This document shows positions 12,801 to 24,546 of a stretch of DNA of 64,000 nucleotides, piece after piece. The stretch is from Cytidiella melzeri (lineage: Eukaryota > Basidiomycota > Agaricomycetes > Polyporales > Irpicaceae). The position numbers and the translations under genes were made by a program. The notes beneath the pieces were generated by a model. That model ran no database searches and was not told the origin of the DNA. It saw only the letters and a list, made by a program, of their open reading frames with translations. Within the stretch, counting starts at the first letter, position 1. Each line of letters starts with the position of its first letter. The DNA is taken from contig JABYQR010000226.1 in assembly GCA_022592445.1 (NCBI GenBank), positions 1 through 64,000 of the forward strand, written 5' to 3'.

Positions 12801-13689
12801 TTCCTCCCCTTTAACCACTTTTGCCTTCTCTGACGGGTCAGCGCGAACAGGAAACCCGGATGTCGCCGCCGCCGCCTACCGAGTGTATGTTGGACGCGCC
12901 CTCATTGCCTCAAGGGCTTTCACCTACTCAAACGCCACGTCCTTCGACGCCGAACTTCTCGCCCTCGCGGCGTGCATTGCGCGTGGCATCAACACCACCA
13001 CCACTGACCTTCACATCTTCTGTGACAGCGAAGCCGCCATGAAATCCCTTCTTAAAGTGGAACCACACTCCGCTCAGGCCATCTCCATTGGCATCTCCAA
13101 TCGACTACGCGCATGGTTCACGGTGAACCCCGCAGCTCACCTCCATCTCCACTGGTGCCCAGGGCACGTCGGTGTCGAGCAAAACGAGTTGGTGGACCAG
13201 CAAGCTCGGGCAGCGCTGGATAACCCGAATCCCATCCCATTCACCTCGGTCGCATGGACCAGGAAGACAGCCAAAGGCCGCGCAGTCGCTGCGTGGGCAA
13301 ATATGTGCCAACACCCCGCATATCGGGGGCGCAATTTCCTATGTGGTCGAAAGCCGATCATGCCTACCACCCACAAAGGAGGAAAGTTCCTCGCACGCTT
13401 CACCACCAACAGCCTAGCAGCTCGAGCAGCCCGGGCCATATTGAACCACGCTCCCACCGGAGAGTATCGACACCAATTCTTTCCGAACGAGGCAACCCGC
13501 TGCGATCAATGCCCCGTCTTTCACTCGCGCACACATATCATCAACCAATGCACTCGGTATCGCCGGCCGCGGCGCAACTTCCTGGAGTTTCTCAAAAACT
13601 CGTCTGACCCCGACCCTGCGCTTCACTCCTTTCTTCTTGAGAACCCCCTCGCATTCACCTTTGATCACGCTCCTCACAATCATGGATAA
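9838..13689 (+). pseudogene. LINE ORF2: APE endonuclease, reverse transcriptase, RNase H; one in-frame stop
   Basis: 1283-codon frame from ATG 9838, broken only by TGA 9979-9981 (AAATGA, consistent with CGA to TGA). Domains: APE-type endonuclease about 9838-10560 (ILIQEPSY, VAGDFNLHH, MGSDHAIL); RT with RPIVLLSCMGKLLEK, ..GVGQGTCLSP and the catalytic FVDDG near 11878-11892; RNase H from about 12828 (FSDGSARTG, FDAELLAL, FCDSEAAMK, HWCPGHVGVE); C-terminal CDQC...H-x4-C near 13500. It nicks target DNA and primes reverse transcription there. Because the stop is at codon 48, a downstream start could in principle still give RT-RNase H but not a complete endonuclease. Confidence 0.88.
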
Positions 13690-13828
13690 TCATTGAGTTG
13701 GTAGTGTACATCCAATGCGCGTCGCGCGCGTCTTGACTTCAACGTCTTCCTGTTACGCGTACTCTACTATGTGTATAGTCCTACAGTTTGTTTCGTCTCT
13801 GGCTCCGCCGACGGTTAATAACAATGAT

Positions 13829-13863
13829 TAAAAAAAATTAAAAAAAAAAAAAAAAAAAAAAAA
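13829..13863 (+). repeat. A-rich 3' tail of the LINE
   Basis: GATTAAAAAAAATT followed by an uninterrupted A run marks the 3' end of the retroposed RNA. Confidence 0.85.
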
Positions 13864-15028
13864 GACCCTTGGACCCTTGACAGTCGTGTTTGCGTCGGCG
13901 CTGAGCGCTGAGCGCTGATCTCCGAAAAGTGAGCGCTCCTCGCTCCTAGACCGTATAAAGTATAGCGTGGTTCCCTTCGTTTGACGATTCTCCTCCCTTT
14001 TACTTGCTATGCTATCGTCGAGCAAGGAGCCGCAATCTCTGCTATGCCAGTCCAGCACAACAATTAGTGGTACGTGTCGCCGGTCGAGTCTGACCTGCTC
14101 CTCCATAGTCTAACCTACTCCCACAATTGTCTGCGTATACCTGGGGCACACTATCCAGTACTCTTCGCTGCCATCCGACCTTTTGTCCTATCGACACATC
14201 GGCCTTTCTCAAATATGTACCCTTTCCTCAATGAAGGTGAGCAGCACCTGTTGTGGTACGTGTCGCCCCTTGAGTCTGACCTGCACCCCCATCGCCCAAT
14301 CTGCACCCCCATTGTCTACGTATATGTGCTCACACTTTTCAGTGCTCTTCGTGGCCATCCGACCTCTCACCTATCGACCCACAGGACCGGCGCTCACATG
14401 CGCATAGCCATCACCGCACTATGCCCGATACTCGGGCCGTCACATACTCCGTATGGCTGGTACGTTTTCCATAATTTTCGTAACCCTAACATTGCGATAA
14501 TCAGCTAGGCAATACTTGCACCGACATCCTGGCACGCCCGCAGCGCGGTACTCTCTTGCCACTGGACACGTGTTTTGCCACACGAGACGATGTGCCCTAC
14601 CAATGGTACGTCTACTCAGATACGATCATGCAAGACCTTCACAAACACGACCTTCCAGCACCATTGTCATTTGCGACCTTTTCTGAGGCCTCCTTGTGAG
14701 CGAGGGAGAACAGGCACAACACGGCGCACGTTGCATCTCGCCACACATCTCCTGCAAGGTGGCAACCGAAACTGCGTGCTGTCGTACCAGACGTCGTCGC
14801 GGTTCTCTATCGCAATGGCAGGTGTCTAGGCACTACGTTTCACGTAGGCCACACGTCTAGGAAGCATACTCTTGCACCCTTTACATGTCAAGCACCTCTC
14901 AGGTTTGTCCTCAGCGTCAGCGACGAAGTGGGCTTTTTTCAAATTTGCTTGCATGCTGTATTTCGGTCTGCCTGCAAGTCCTTATAAAGGACCGTGTCCC
15001 CAGGGCTCAAGTCACTCATACAGCCAAT
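13864..15028 (+). other. upstream region of zinc-finger gene A, with an imperfect ~185-bp tandem repeat
   Basis: No gene recognised. Blocks at about 14068-14180 and 14254-14370 repeat the same landmarks at 183-186 bp spacing (GTACGTGTCGCC..GAGTCTGACCTGC, then AGT.CTCTTCG..GCCATCCGACCT). A diverged third copy of these landmarks lies upstream of gene B (about 19570-19700). A GCGCTGAGCGCTGAGCGCT run is at 13898-13916. From about 14690 the sequence is homologous to the region upstream of gene B. Confidence 0.6.
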
Positions 15029-16234
15029 ATGCAGCATCTCTATCAAAGCAATAGCCCCTCTCAGACATCCTACGCGCATGGCTCTGTGTCTCGTCAAAGG
15101 CAGAACCAAACTCGGACATCACAGGGCGTCGTCACTGAAATTCACGCTCGCTCTATCGTTGCGACTTCGATCCAGCCTCGGGCGAACTACGCTCGGTTTT
15201 CTGAAAGCGCGGTTTCCAATGAGTCTAGCTCTTACCACGCCTCAAATTTTAATACTCTTGCCGCACAAGATTACGCTCCACATCGTCCGAGTGACCATGA
15301 GAACTCACTCTTCGGCACAAGATCTCCCCAGGGTAGTGTTTTCCGTTCTCTTTGTGCAAATATCAAAGCAAATAAGCGATCTGACAACACCTATCTTGAA
15401 GAATTACCTCATACAAGTAGTCTCAACGCGGAGAACGTCGTTCCAAGTGATTCGGGCAACGTGTCCAACTATTTCGCCCTTGGCCGCCCATGGGATATCA
15501 GCACGTCGCACGCCGCGGGCCTCAACGTGAGCACTTACATTGAGAGGTCTTGCGCGCCAGATGGTCATCATGTTCCTAGCAACACGGTTATATAGCCGAC
15601 GATGCGCAAGCTCAAGCCGTCGGTCCGCAGACTCAGGACCACTGTGCTCCACCGTACCAAGTCGAGTTTCAGGATGGCGTGATCGGTTTGCCCACATTCT
15701 GTACGCATCGTCGTCCACCCTCTTCCGTGAAATAAGCTTCAGTAACCGATATGGATCCTCATTCTAATGCAGGCGTTCCGAGCGGCCACAATGATGTGGG
15801 CACCGTTGGCATAGGCAGCGCCTCGAGAGAATTATACGATTTGAGAAGAAGTGGGACGGCACAAATCCCAGATCTGCATGTGAGCGCGGTTCGTCCACGA
15901 GGTAACGCGCAGATTCTTCAACCTTTTCATCTTAAAGCAGAACACGCCCTCTTCCTCGACTAGCACCATGTCTCCCGCAAAGTCTCCTCGTGTCACGCAC
16001 GCTGGGGCGACGTCCGGCATCCCTACTTGCAACGAATGTGGTCAAACGTTTGGGCGTATCTGGGACCTCCAGAGGCATCAACACTCCGCCACCGTGCATA
16101 AACCTCAGGCTCTGCGATGGCGGTGCGGCATCTGCAAAATTGCGTTTACCCGAAGGGATAGTTGTCTGCGGCATTTGGACTCGCAGCATGGACGTCAGAT
16201 CTCATACTACGAGGCGTGGCCCGCTCCAGTCTAA
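15029..16234 (+). CDS. C2H2 zinc-finger protein, paralogue A (330 aa, spliced)
   Basis: Predicted exons 15029-15344, 15402-15526, 15580-15700, 15743-15879 and 15941-16234 join in frame to 330 aa. Introns are 57, 53, 42 and 61 nt and match those of paralogue B in position and phase. The first has a weak donor (GTTCTC) and is a multiple of 3, so a retained form (349 aa) is also open. The N-terminal three quarters are low-complexity, rich in Ser, Gln and His (MQHLYQSN start; SYAHGS.SRQ block shared with B). The C-terminus has two C2H2 fingers: CNECGQTF..H-x6-H, then CGICKIAF..H-x4-H, with DSCLRHL.SQHG. This suggests a nuclear DNA-binding regulator. Target unknown. Confidence 0.75.
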
Positions 16235-16330
16235 ACATGTAAATTCGTGAACTACAGTCGGTTGGACGTAAAACGCAATTTCGTCTGATGTGCTCCAATT
16301 TCCAAAGCTCACATACAGCTGCTACGGTTG

Positions 16331-16370
16331 CCCCCCCCCCCCCCCCCCAAAAAAAAAAAAAAAACCCCCC
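16331..16370 (+). repeat. homopolymer tract C18-A16-C6
   Basis: 18 C, 16 A and 6 C in a row, downstream of gene A. The homologous place in unit B (about 21620) has ordinary sequence, so the tract is an insertion or expansion, or an assembly artefact. Confidence 0.85.
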
Positions 16371-17665
16371 GAAATATTCTTGCTATCATTCGCTTTGCAT
16401 GCTATTCAAGATCGCGGTGGCTCCGGTTGCCAAATATATAGGATTGATCGCTGTGGCTGCGGAATAGAAACCACCATTTTCCGATAATCAACCATACGTT
16501 TGCCGTTTGCTTCGACTTGGCGCTGTCCAAGAAAATGCGTACGATGTCACTGGTTGCGACGACAGTACCGACGACGCTACGAGTCGGCTAAACTCTTGAA
16601 GAATCGCGCTGTACTAAGCATATGCAATCACAAAAACGAATCTACCTCCTTGTTCGAGGCTTGGAGCTCGTGAGGCGGAATGCATAGTCTGGGCGTATGT
16701 ACTACACTCTCAAAAGTCCAATGAAAGGGGTTTCTGTGGCTTCTTGGTGCTCAATCTTTGTCTCCGCTTCTGGGCGGTGCCAGAGTCAAATCATCTCAGG
16801 CGCATACATAGCCTCCGCGACCAGCCACCTGTGACTTGATTGCTTCTAGAACGTGTAAGCCACGACTCACCGCCTTGTTCAAAGTCAGAACATGCTTTTG
16901 GTGCGTGGTGGCTACGGCGACTACATTAAGTGAGGGTCCTGACTACGAGAAGCACGGAGTGAGGAAGCATCAGAGTGGCAAACTACCATGATATGGGTGG
17001 CAAAGATGTGGCAAGAGGCAGCGTGCCCTCATGTCCATGGACCGAGTCCAATGAAGTCCTGAGGCCTCGAGGAAATTCCTGGCAGTTTTATGACGTTATC
17101 TATGGATATTTATTCGAAGTCGCGAACGTCACAATTGGGTGATTTTTCATGTCACAATCATGGTTTCGACCGGTGCACTCGCAAACACGCGAACAAAAAA
17201 CAAGAAACCACTCATCACACTCGGGCGCTACAATAGCGCTTAACACACCGCTGCTTTCCTCAATTGGCAAGTTCGGTCTCCCACGCTTCTCCCCAGCATC
17301 CAGGAAGGATTTCTAAGACACAAATCTTCACGTAGCTATAGAATAATAGGACTGAGCAATTATTGTCATTCTCTTCTCCTACTATGTAATGTTCAATCTG
17401 TGCAGCAACACCCATAACCTGTTATAAAGCACTTGGAGATCAATAAAGCAACAAATTCCAGTAGCTCCATGGCTCCAGTGACAATGAGATTGCTGCATTA
17501 GTATACTACTATACATTACAGGTGTGTTGATTTTGTACTGGGGGAATTCAGCTGCACAGTGAGCTTGCAAAGCCTTTTTACTCCCAAGAGGGCCCCGCCG
17601 CTCGGGCGGCTCAACCCCCATATTTGGTCTCCCATCAAAACTCGCGCAAATAGACGCTTGATGGT
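16371..17665. other. no gene seen; downstream flank of unit A
   Basis: Short ORFs only. The block around 16855-17100 is collinear with 22120-22370 in unit B, so this is old duplicated non-coding or decayed sequence. 17100-17665 has no counterpart that I could see in unit B. Confidence 0.55.
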
Positions 17666-18106
17666 GAGGACCGTGGACTCTTTTTTTTTTTTTTTTTATT
17701 ATCTAAGTTTATAAAGGTCCGTGCGTAACGTAGTTACATGTGAGACCATATTCCGAAACCATGAAACGGCTGCCAGCGCCCGCCTCGATTGTGGGTTGTT
17801 TTATACAGTCCTCGGATGAGTGGTGTGGACCGGACAGCGAGGCAGTGGTGTTCAGGCACCGCCCAAGTGTCACAACCTATACTTGGCAGAGACAGAAAGG
17901 GAGACATAGACCCCCGGCCCCATGTTGGCCTGCGGCTGCGAGTGCCCGCTGCAACTGCTACTTTCTGACGGTTTTTTCAGGACGGTTGAATGTGGTATGT
18001 CCTAGGCCTGATGATTTAGCCCCGTCTAAGCGCGTTGTCGCTACTACGCAGAAAGAGAAAATAACCCCCCCTCCGTTGAAGAAACAAAACCGAGGACCGT
18101 GGACTC
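17666..18106 (-). mobile_element. short retroposon (411 bp) with 15-bp TSD and poly-A tail, minus strand
   Basis: GAGGACCGTGGACTC occurs at 17666-17680 and again at 18092-18106. Between them is a 411-bp insert that starts on the plus strand with T17, i.e. a poly-A tail on the minus strand. A long exact TSD plus a poly-A tail is the hallmark of target-primed retroposition (SINE, short LINE or processed transcript). I saw no clear pol III A/B boxes and no protein similarity, so the source is unknown. Confidence 0.85.
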
Positions 18107-18637
18107 GTTTCGCGAAAGTGAAACCGTGACCACGTCACAAATCCTCGTCGTTTCGCCCATTGTGACCGTGCAAACGAGTGGTTTCTTGATAAAAACCCAA
18201 AAATAACTTCATAACTAACTCTCAACTTTCACGTTGGGTTTATGGCCGGATCATTTCCCCAGGGAGCATTTGACGCTAGCACTCGCCGGTACACAAGGTC
18301 GTTCTCTTTTTAAGTCCACGTGAGAGAACATACCTCAGGACATTCAGCTCGTAGCATGTCACGCCGTACAACGCACCACATCATGACAAGCCAGAGTGTG
18401 CCAGCAGCTAAATCAGAAGAGATACAGTAGGTCACGGTAGACGTACAAATTGTTGTAATGCGATCAACACAAATCGCACCTTGACATTGTACAATGAGCG
18501 CGACGGTCACTGGTTATCAGCTTGTTGAACTTGTTGGAGATGACTTGGATGAACGCTAACAACAATCAAACTCCGAGCAGTGCCATATCCAGCAGAGCTA
18601 TGCTTTGTCCTCAACGCGCGGTATCGTAGTTTGGCAG
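18107..18637. other. intergenic block shared between units A and B
   Basis: No ORF of note. 18215-18510 is collinear with 22405-22710 in unit B, in both cases between the zinc-finger gene and the MDR copy. Confidence 0.5.
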
Positions 18638-19100
18638 GCTGTTCAAGCTCTCAGGCTTCTCACGCATCATTACCACCGCCTCGAAGCACAGCGAAGCACT
18701 CGTCAAGTCCCTGGGCGCAACGCATTTCATCGATCGTAACACGCCTCTTCTTCAAGGTGTCCAGGCGATCACCAGTGAACCAATCAGATTTTGTATTTGC
18801 GCATATGGCACCTTGATTCTTGTGCTTGACCCTCAAGTCCAAGAAGCGAAGCTCTCAGGGGACAAGAACATTGTAGTCGTCCATGGGACCGTCTTTGACC
18901 CAAACAGAGGACGCTTGGCGTCAGTTTGTATAAGAATTTGACGGTTTTATTCGAGTGTAGGGAGCTGTAGGTTCGTAATTTTGAGAAATACCCGATACTA
19001 GTATTCATTCCTGATTTTGCTGTAGCCCAGCAGCGTGGAACCGGTACCCGACGGCCTTGCAAGAATACCAGATGCTTTTGAAACGCTCGTTGCACAAATG
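18638..19100 (+). pseudogene. relic of MDR gene in unit A
   Basis: Begins inside the cofactor-binding half (LFKLSGFS.IITTAS, LVKSLGATHFI, ITSEPI) and continues with scrambled frames to the final-exon remnant (GLARIPDAFETL). The GroES-like N-terminal exons are absent and internal segments are deleted relative to 24933-26263. Confidence 0.8.
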
Positions 19101-20416
19101 ATCTGACTTGTCATGGACGTTTGAACCCTCGTCACTGCACCATTTCCATGAAATGGCGTACTAGCGACAGTGTTTGGTCGACGTCAACTGCATGTGCACA
19201 TCCAAAGCGATGGCTAACACACGATAGATGCGTGTGATACTCATATTGATGGAGCAGAGAGTCTTGAGCATGTACTACGCCCTCACCGCAGGCAACAGTT
19301 ACTTTCGCAAATGGAGCCGCACCGCAACTTGGGTGCTGGTGTCTTTTTCGTGCTTCAACTTGACCGCGAGCAGTCACTGTCTGACGTGGAGTCGCAATGT
19401 TGACCTCGTTGGGCACAGGCGGTGAGACAGAGGATGCAGTAGCTAGAAGACTGCCTGGAAACGAGAAAGTCGCTCGGACGAGTCCGAGAGACCTAACAAT
19501 CCCAGCTTCGAACACGCATTGATCCTGATTGATTGCCGCCTGTAGCTGTACAGGGTCCCAGGGTATATAAGTCGAGTCTGAAATTTCTGAAACACGATGC
19601 CGAGTGCCCAATCCCCTCCTAATGTGGACTCCCACGTGCTGCCGCGCTCTGACCCCCATAGCCGACGTGCTCATATTCTCCAGTCCTTTTCGCTGCCCTC
19701 CGACCCCTCATCATATAGCCCTTGTCTCGTTCGAACGCTGGGCGTTCAATGTGGTCTCTTCGAAGCTGCGGCACTCGTCGTACACGGCCACGCGTGCCGA
19801 GTTAGCATGTCCGTGTGGCCGGAATATTCCATGATTCTTGACACGTTGAGTTTTACCGCACGACCTGCAAGGCGAATACATGGTTGTCGTGCTGCCCTCA
19901 TGCCATCCAGGCCACCCTGTTTGTATCCGGGCGTGCTCTATGATTGGCACGTCTATCCAGATATGAACTTGCCAAGTTCTGGAATAGCGCTCGACTGTAA
20001 GTTGCTCTGCCTCATCCTTCGTGCATGATCTCACTTTGCATCTTCCGTCCACTATATGAACGGGCAAGGACATGCACCACGTTGCATCTTGCCACATATA
20101 ACCTGCGAGGTGGCAAAGAGGCGGCGTGCTGTCGTACCAGGCGCCGTTTCGCAGGAAGTTCCGACGAAATTGTCGAGGACAGCGTAACGGCTGTAGGCAG
20201 CGTCTCTGTGCACCCTTAGCGTGTCCGGCGCCTTCTTGGTCAGTTATGAACGTGTCAGCATCGAAGACTTGCTATGGCGCGGCTCGAACAATCATGTCTT
20301 GTTATCCCATATCCTTTCCAATATACTTGAATTACTGCCTCTGTTCAATATAGGCCTGTCTTTGAGTGCTTATAAAGGACAGTATCTCGACGGCTCACTC
20401 CAGTCATCCAGACGAA

Positions 20417-21545
20417 ATGCAGCGTCCAAACCGAAGTGATAGACGTTTCCCTCAAAGATCCTATGCTCATGGCTCCGCGTCGCGCCAAACGCAGCCAGAG
20501 GTACAAGCATCGCAGGGAGTTATCACCGAATTCTTGCCCCGCCCTATCGTTTCTCATCCCCTTCTCCAACCTGCATCATCCACTCAGGCAAACTATGCTC
20601 AGGCCTCCGACAGCACACTCTCCTCTGGACTCACCTCTCATCATGCCTCGAATCCGCAACATCTTACTGTACAGCACGCCCCTTACGGGTCCAGTGATCA
20701 GTGGAACTCGTCCCTCAACGGTGTTTTCCGTATGTGTTCCCCCTTCTCTTTACGCCAATGCCAAGGAAAATATACGAATCTGACAATACACGTTATGAAG
20801 AAGGATTTCATGCAGGTAGTTTCAGCATGGAGAACGTTGCTTCGAATGTGAGCGCTGACAGCGAGGTATCTTTTATACCGTTGACTTACTAAATCTCTAG
20901 CAACACGCAGCCGACCATGCGCAATATAGCTATGGCGGTCAAGATACTGAGGACCTATGCTTTTCTTCGTCGCATCAACTCGACTTTCACTATGGCGCGA
21001 CCGGTGCTACCACGCAGATGTTTCGTGCGTAATTTCCCGCCGGTCAGGTTTCAGCAGCTGAGATTACGACGTGCAGCTACAACGTTCGATGCAAATGTTA
21101 CGAGCGCTCACAATGATGTCAATTCCGCTGGTATCTCCACCTCGTCAAGAGAACATCATGGCCCCACAAGGGTTAGGACGGCGCAGATCCCAGACTCGAC
21201 TGTGAGCATTTCTACGCATCGCTTGATGATGGCTTGTTTACTTTTTCCCCAATGAGGCAGAATACGCTGTCCTCCTCGACCAGCGCCCCTTCTTCGGTAC
21301 ACTCTCCTCGAGAAGCAAACATTGGGACAACGTCCAGCGTCCCTACCTGCAATGAATGTCGTCAGAAGTTCAAGCGTATTCATGACCTCCAAAGGCACCC
21401 AGCCTCTGCCAATGTGCATGGGCCTCGGCAATGGTGGTGCGGAATGTGCGGGGTGTCGTTTGGCCGCAAGGACAGCTGTCTGCGGCATTTGGAATCGCAG
21501 CATGGATGTGGGAGAGCAACCTTTGTGGTGTGGCCCCGTAGCTAG
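20417..21545 (+). CDS. C2H2 zinc-finger protein, paralogue B (297 aa, spliced)
   Basis: Predicted exons 20417-20729, 20801-20847, 20901-21024, 21077-21201 and 21261-21545 join in frame to 297 aa. Introns are 71, 53, 52 and 59 nt; the second has a good branch site (TTACTAA). The start MQRPNRSD aligns with MQHLYQSN of A. Shared blocks are SYAHGS.SRQ, ASQGV.TE, AHNDV/GHNDV and TAQIPD. Two fingers at the C-terminus: CNECRQKF..H and CGMCGVSF..H-x4-H, DSCLRHLESQHG. The first finger's last ligand is spaced as in A. Both copies stayed open while the flanking MDR copies decayed, which suggests selection on the zinc-finger gene. Confidence 0.75.
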
Positions 21546-23253
21546 ATTGGTCAGTTCAGCGAGCTCTAGTCGCAGAATGTAACTTTGTCTGATGTGTTTT
21601 GAACTCGACAGCTCACGACTCAACTGCTACAGTCACCTTCCAAAGATACTGTTCAAGGAATCTGCTGTCGTTCGCTTTCCAATGCTGTTCATCACGAGGT
21701 GGTTCTGATCGCTCAAAAGTATCGACTGCTTGCGACGGAATATGTATCAATTTTACGACTCCGGTTGCTTGAGATGCCTTCAGCCGTTAAAAAGGGCCAA
21801 CTGGAGAAAAGCGTAGGTTAGTTGGTGACAGTCATGCTATAGCTACTACTAACGGCGAAAATCTTCAAGGAATTGGTCTGTAGTTAGAACCTGCATACCC
21901 CACAAATCGGCTTGCCATCTACTTACATTCCTGGTCGTGGCTTGGAGCTTGTGAATGCAGGATGCGTCCTGCACTTATCCAACTACTGCTGTATTCGTAA
22001 ATTGTTATCGCTCAATCGTCGTCTCCGAGTCCCACTCTGTGCTGCTGGTCTCAAAAAATTTCAGGCCCTCACACTCTTGTTTTGTCTCAACAGTTCGCCA
22101 CCATCGTTAATCTCTTCCAGAACGTGTGAGCCACGACTGTGGCACACTGCTTTTGAGTTCAGTATCAAACGTGCGTTTGGGTGCATCAGGGCCGCGGCGA
22201 GTCCATCAAGTGAGGGTCCTGGCTACGAGAAGCACGGGGTGAGGAAGTATCAGAGTGGCAAAGATGTTGCAAGAGGTAGCGTGTCCCGATGACCATGGAC
22301 GGGACTCCTGGGTCCCATGAAGCCCTGAGGTCCTGAAGAAGCTCTTGGAAGTTTACGCCGTGACGGTATTTGCAGATTATTACGGCCTTTGACCCTAGTA
22401 CTTGTTCTTCTCGACTTTTACGTTGGGTTTATGGTCGGATCAGGTCTCCGGGGAGTGCTGACGCTAGCACAAGGAGTCGCCGGACACAACGCTGCTATCT
22501 TAACATGTCCACAGCCACGAGAGTGAGAGAACTGCAGCACGTGAACGAAGTTGCGCTGTACAACTAACTCACCACATCATGATAAGTACTCTCGCCAGCC
22601 TTGTAACGGAAGCTATCATATCTAAAGGTATATGTAGACGATGTTGTTATGCAATCAACACAATACGCACCGTGTCACTATAGCATGAGCGCGACGATTA
22701 CTGGTTTTTTTCTTTCTTGTTTTTGTGCAGCTGTGCCGGTAGTGACGTTGAGAGTGAAAGCCGACAAGCATGTACACTGCCGCTTTACGCAGAGCTTTCG
22801 CTTTGTCAGCCTGCCTTTGTGGCGTTCTGATCCGCACGATGACATTCCGAGTCGGCCGCCGCGCGCGGCGATGCGGCACAACGCCGCAACGTCGAGCTCA
22901 AACCCTCACTATCCCACAACCAGTTGCCGACATCCTGACGGATAAAGCTGTTTGCATGGAACATGCACAAGTGTATCAACACATACAGGCCTAGGAGAGA
23001 AGTATCCCGAAGATATGCGTACACTAGCTTCCGTACCACGTGATAGTATAATACTGTGCAAGGAGCTGTGAAACGCAGAAGGCAACATATGAGAGCAGTT
23101 GTGCGTATCATATCCCGACCGACTGCACGCTCGGTGTTGAATTCACATGTTGACAGAAACTCGCCGCTGGTGTCTAGCCTAATTTATCACAGCACTTGTA
23201 GAGCCCCCGTTCCATTCCACCTCACTCTGAACCTATTGCTTAGGCCGATGACC
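21546..23253. other. intergenic part of unit B, no gene recognised
   Basis: Contains the blocks shared with unit A (about 22120-22370 and 22405-22710). Remaining ORFs look random. 22710-23253 leads into the MDR pseudogene. Confidence 0.5.
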
Positions 23254-24546
23254 ATGTCGATTCACAGAGCTCTTTTTCTCTTTTTCTCTTTGACAAGCTT
23301 GAAGCTTGACTGTTCAAGACACTCAGGGCTACACGTCTGGTCCTGGAGAACTCCTCGTAGAAATCAAGGCTGCCGGCCTCAACCCCGCTGACTGGAAGTT
23401 ACAGGCGACAGACTACATGCAGATCTATCCGGCGATCGTTGGGGTTGACGTTGCCCGTATTGTGAAGGATGTGGGCGAAGGTGTGACAGGTTTCGCTGTA
23501 GGCGATAGAGTGTGAGGTCACCGCAACTTGCCCAGTACGAGATCACACTGACATTGTGTTTCATGTCTGCCCAAATTGCACCAAGGAGACTACGTCAACG
23601 TCAACCGCCGTGCGGCATTTCAGCAGTATACTAATATACCTGCTGAGATCGCCTCCAAGGTGTTAACACTTACACATGCAAAACAGACAAGGTCGTCATT
23701 CCTGATACTTGTTTCCCAGCTTCCTTCGAATCTCTCCTTCGAGGAAGGTGCGACCCTCCCCGCAGCCATCACTACCGCAGCCTACGGTTTATACGGCAAG
23801 AGACCGACAGGTAAAGAACATGGCGGCGCTGGACTCACGCCAGGATGGGAAGAAGGTGGTCGCGGCAAAATGCTGGTCAGTCAATCCTCGTCGTGGGTGG
23901 TTCATCCGCCATCGGTCGGTAATTTCGCGATTTACGATCTTAGTATGATCAAACTGAGTTGTCACATTTCTTGCAGTTCTCCGATTCGCTCAAGTCTCTG
24001 GCTTCTCCCCCATCATCACCACCGCTCCTTCTCACAACACCGCCTTTGTGAAATCGCTGGGCGCAACCCACGTTGTAGAACGCGCATGCCCCTCTACGCC
24101 GCTGTAAAATCCATCACCTCTGAGCCTCTCAAACTTGTTTACGACGCCATCTCTGAGCAAGATACTCAAAATGCCGCTTGCGAAGTTCTCGCATCGGGGG
24201 AGACACACATCCTCGTTCACCGGTATGCTATCGACGAAAGCAAGATTGACAATTCAAAAGAGGTCAGGTTCGTGCAAGTGTATGGGTCCCCGCATGATCC
24301 CAATCAGAGGGCCTTGGGCGTGAGTTTGTGGGGGAATGTGGAGAGACTCATTGAAAGTGGGGAGATCAAGGTTCGCCTTGCCTCAGTGGAGTTTTGTACT
24401 TAGGTATGAGAATACTAACATGCATTTTAGTCGAACAGGGTCGAGATTCTCCCGGGCGGGCTTGCTGGTATTTTTAATGGGCTTCAGAAGCTGAAAGAGA
24501 GCAAGGTCAGTGGTACAAAGTTGGTGTGTCAGCTGTGGCGGACGTA
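23254..24546 (+). pseudogene. MDR (zinc-less alcohol dehydrogenase-like) gene, frameshifted copy
   Basis: Same exon order as the intact gene at 24933-26263. ATG 23254 is followed by a short CTTTTT.. duplication that makes exon 1 seven bases longer than its counterpart and shifts the frame before QDTQGYTSGPGELLVEIKA. A second 1-bp deletion near 24090 breaks the segment after the conserved ..HVVE. The last intron has a weak GTTCGC donor. The final exon ends TAA 24544-24546. Most motifs (GLNPADWK, GVDVA, FEEGATLPAAITTAAYGLY) remain, so loss is recent. Confidence 0.8.

Larger units (their letters stand above)
7791..13863 (+). mobile_element. Tad-like non-LTR retrotransposon (LINE), near full length
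   Basis: About 6.07 kb: roughly 197 bp of 5' UTR, ORF1 (gag-like, CCHC), ORF2 (APE endonuclease, RT, RNase H, C-terminal zinc motif), 3' UTR and an A-rich tail (13829-13863). APE plus RNase H on one ORF2 and a CCHC ORF1 is the architecture of fungal Tad-type elements. The only coding lesions I see are one in-frame TGA in each ORF. The 5' boundary is set by where homology to the upstream truncated copy ends. No convincing TSD was found. Confidence 0.88.
14690..19100 (+). repeat. duplicated host unit A (zinc-finger gene plus MDR relic)
   Basis: Shares collinear similarity with 20050-24546: the upstream segment (CACGTTGCATCT.GCCACA), the zinc-finger gene, a downstream block (GAGGGTCCTG.CTACGAGAAGCACGG at about 16926 and 22213), a promoter-like block (ACGTTGGGTTTATGG.CGGATCA at about 18230 and 22420) and an MDR gene. 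Unit A has extra inserted sequence at 17681-18091 and homopolymers at 16331-16370. Boundaries are approximate. Confidence 0.75.
20050..24546 (+). repeat. duplicated host unit B (zinc-finger gene plus MDR pseudogene)
   Basis: Collinear partner of unit A (14690-19100), in the same orientation and therefore a tandem segmental duplication. It keeps a nearly complete MDR copy. A third MDR copy, the intact one, follows 387 bp downstream. Confidence 0.75.

Noticed and set aside
17740..18129. 129-codon ORF inside the retroposon
   Set aside because: No similarity, unusual composition, and it crosses the TSD; chance ORF.
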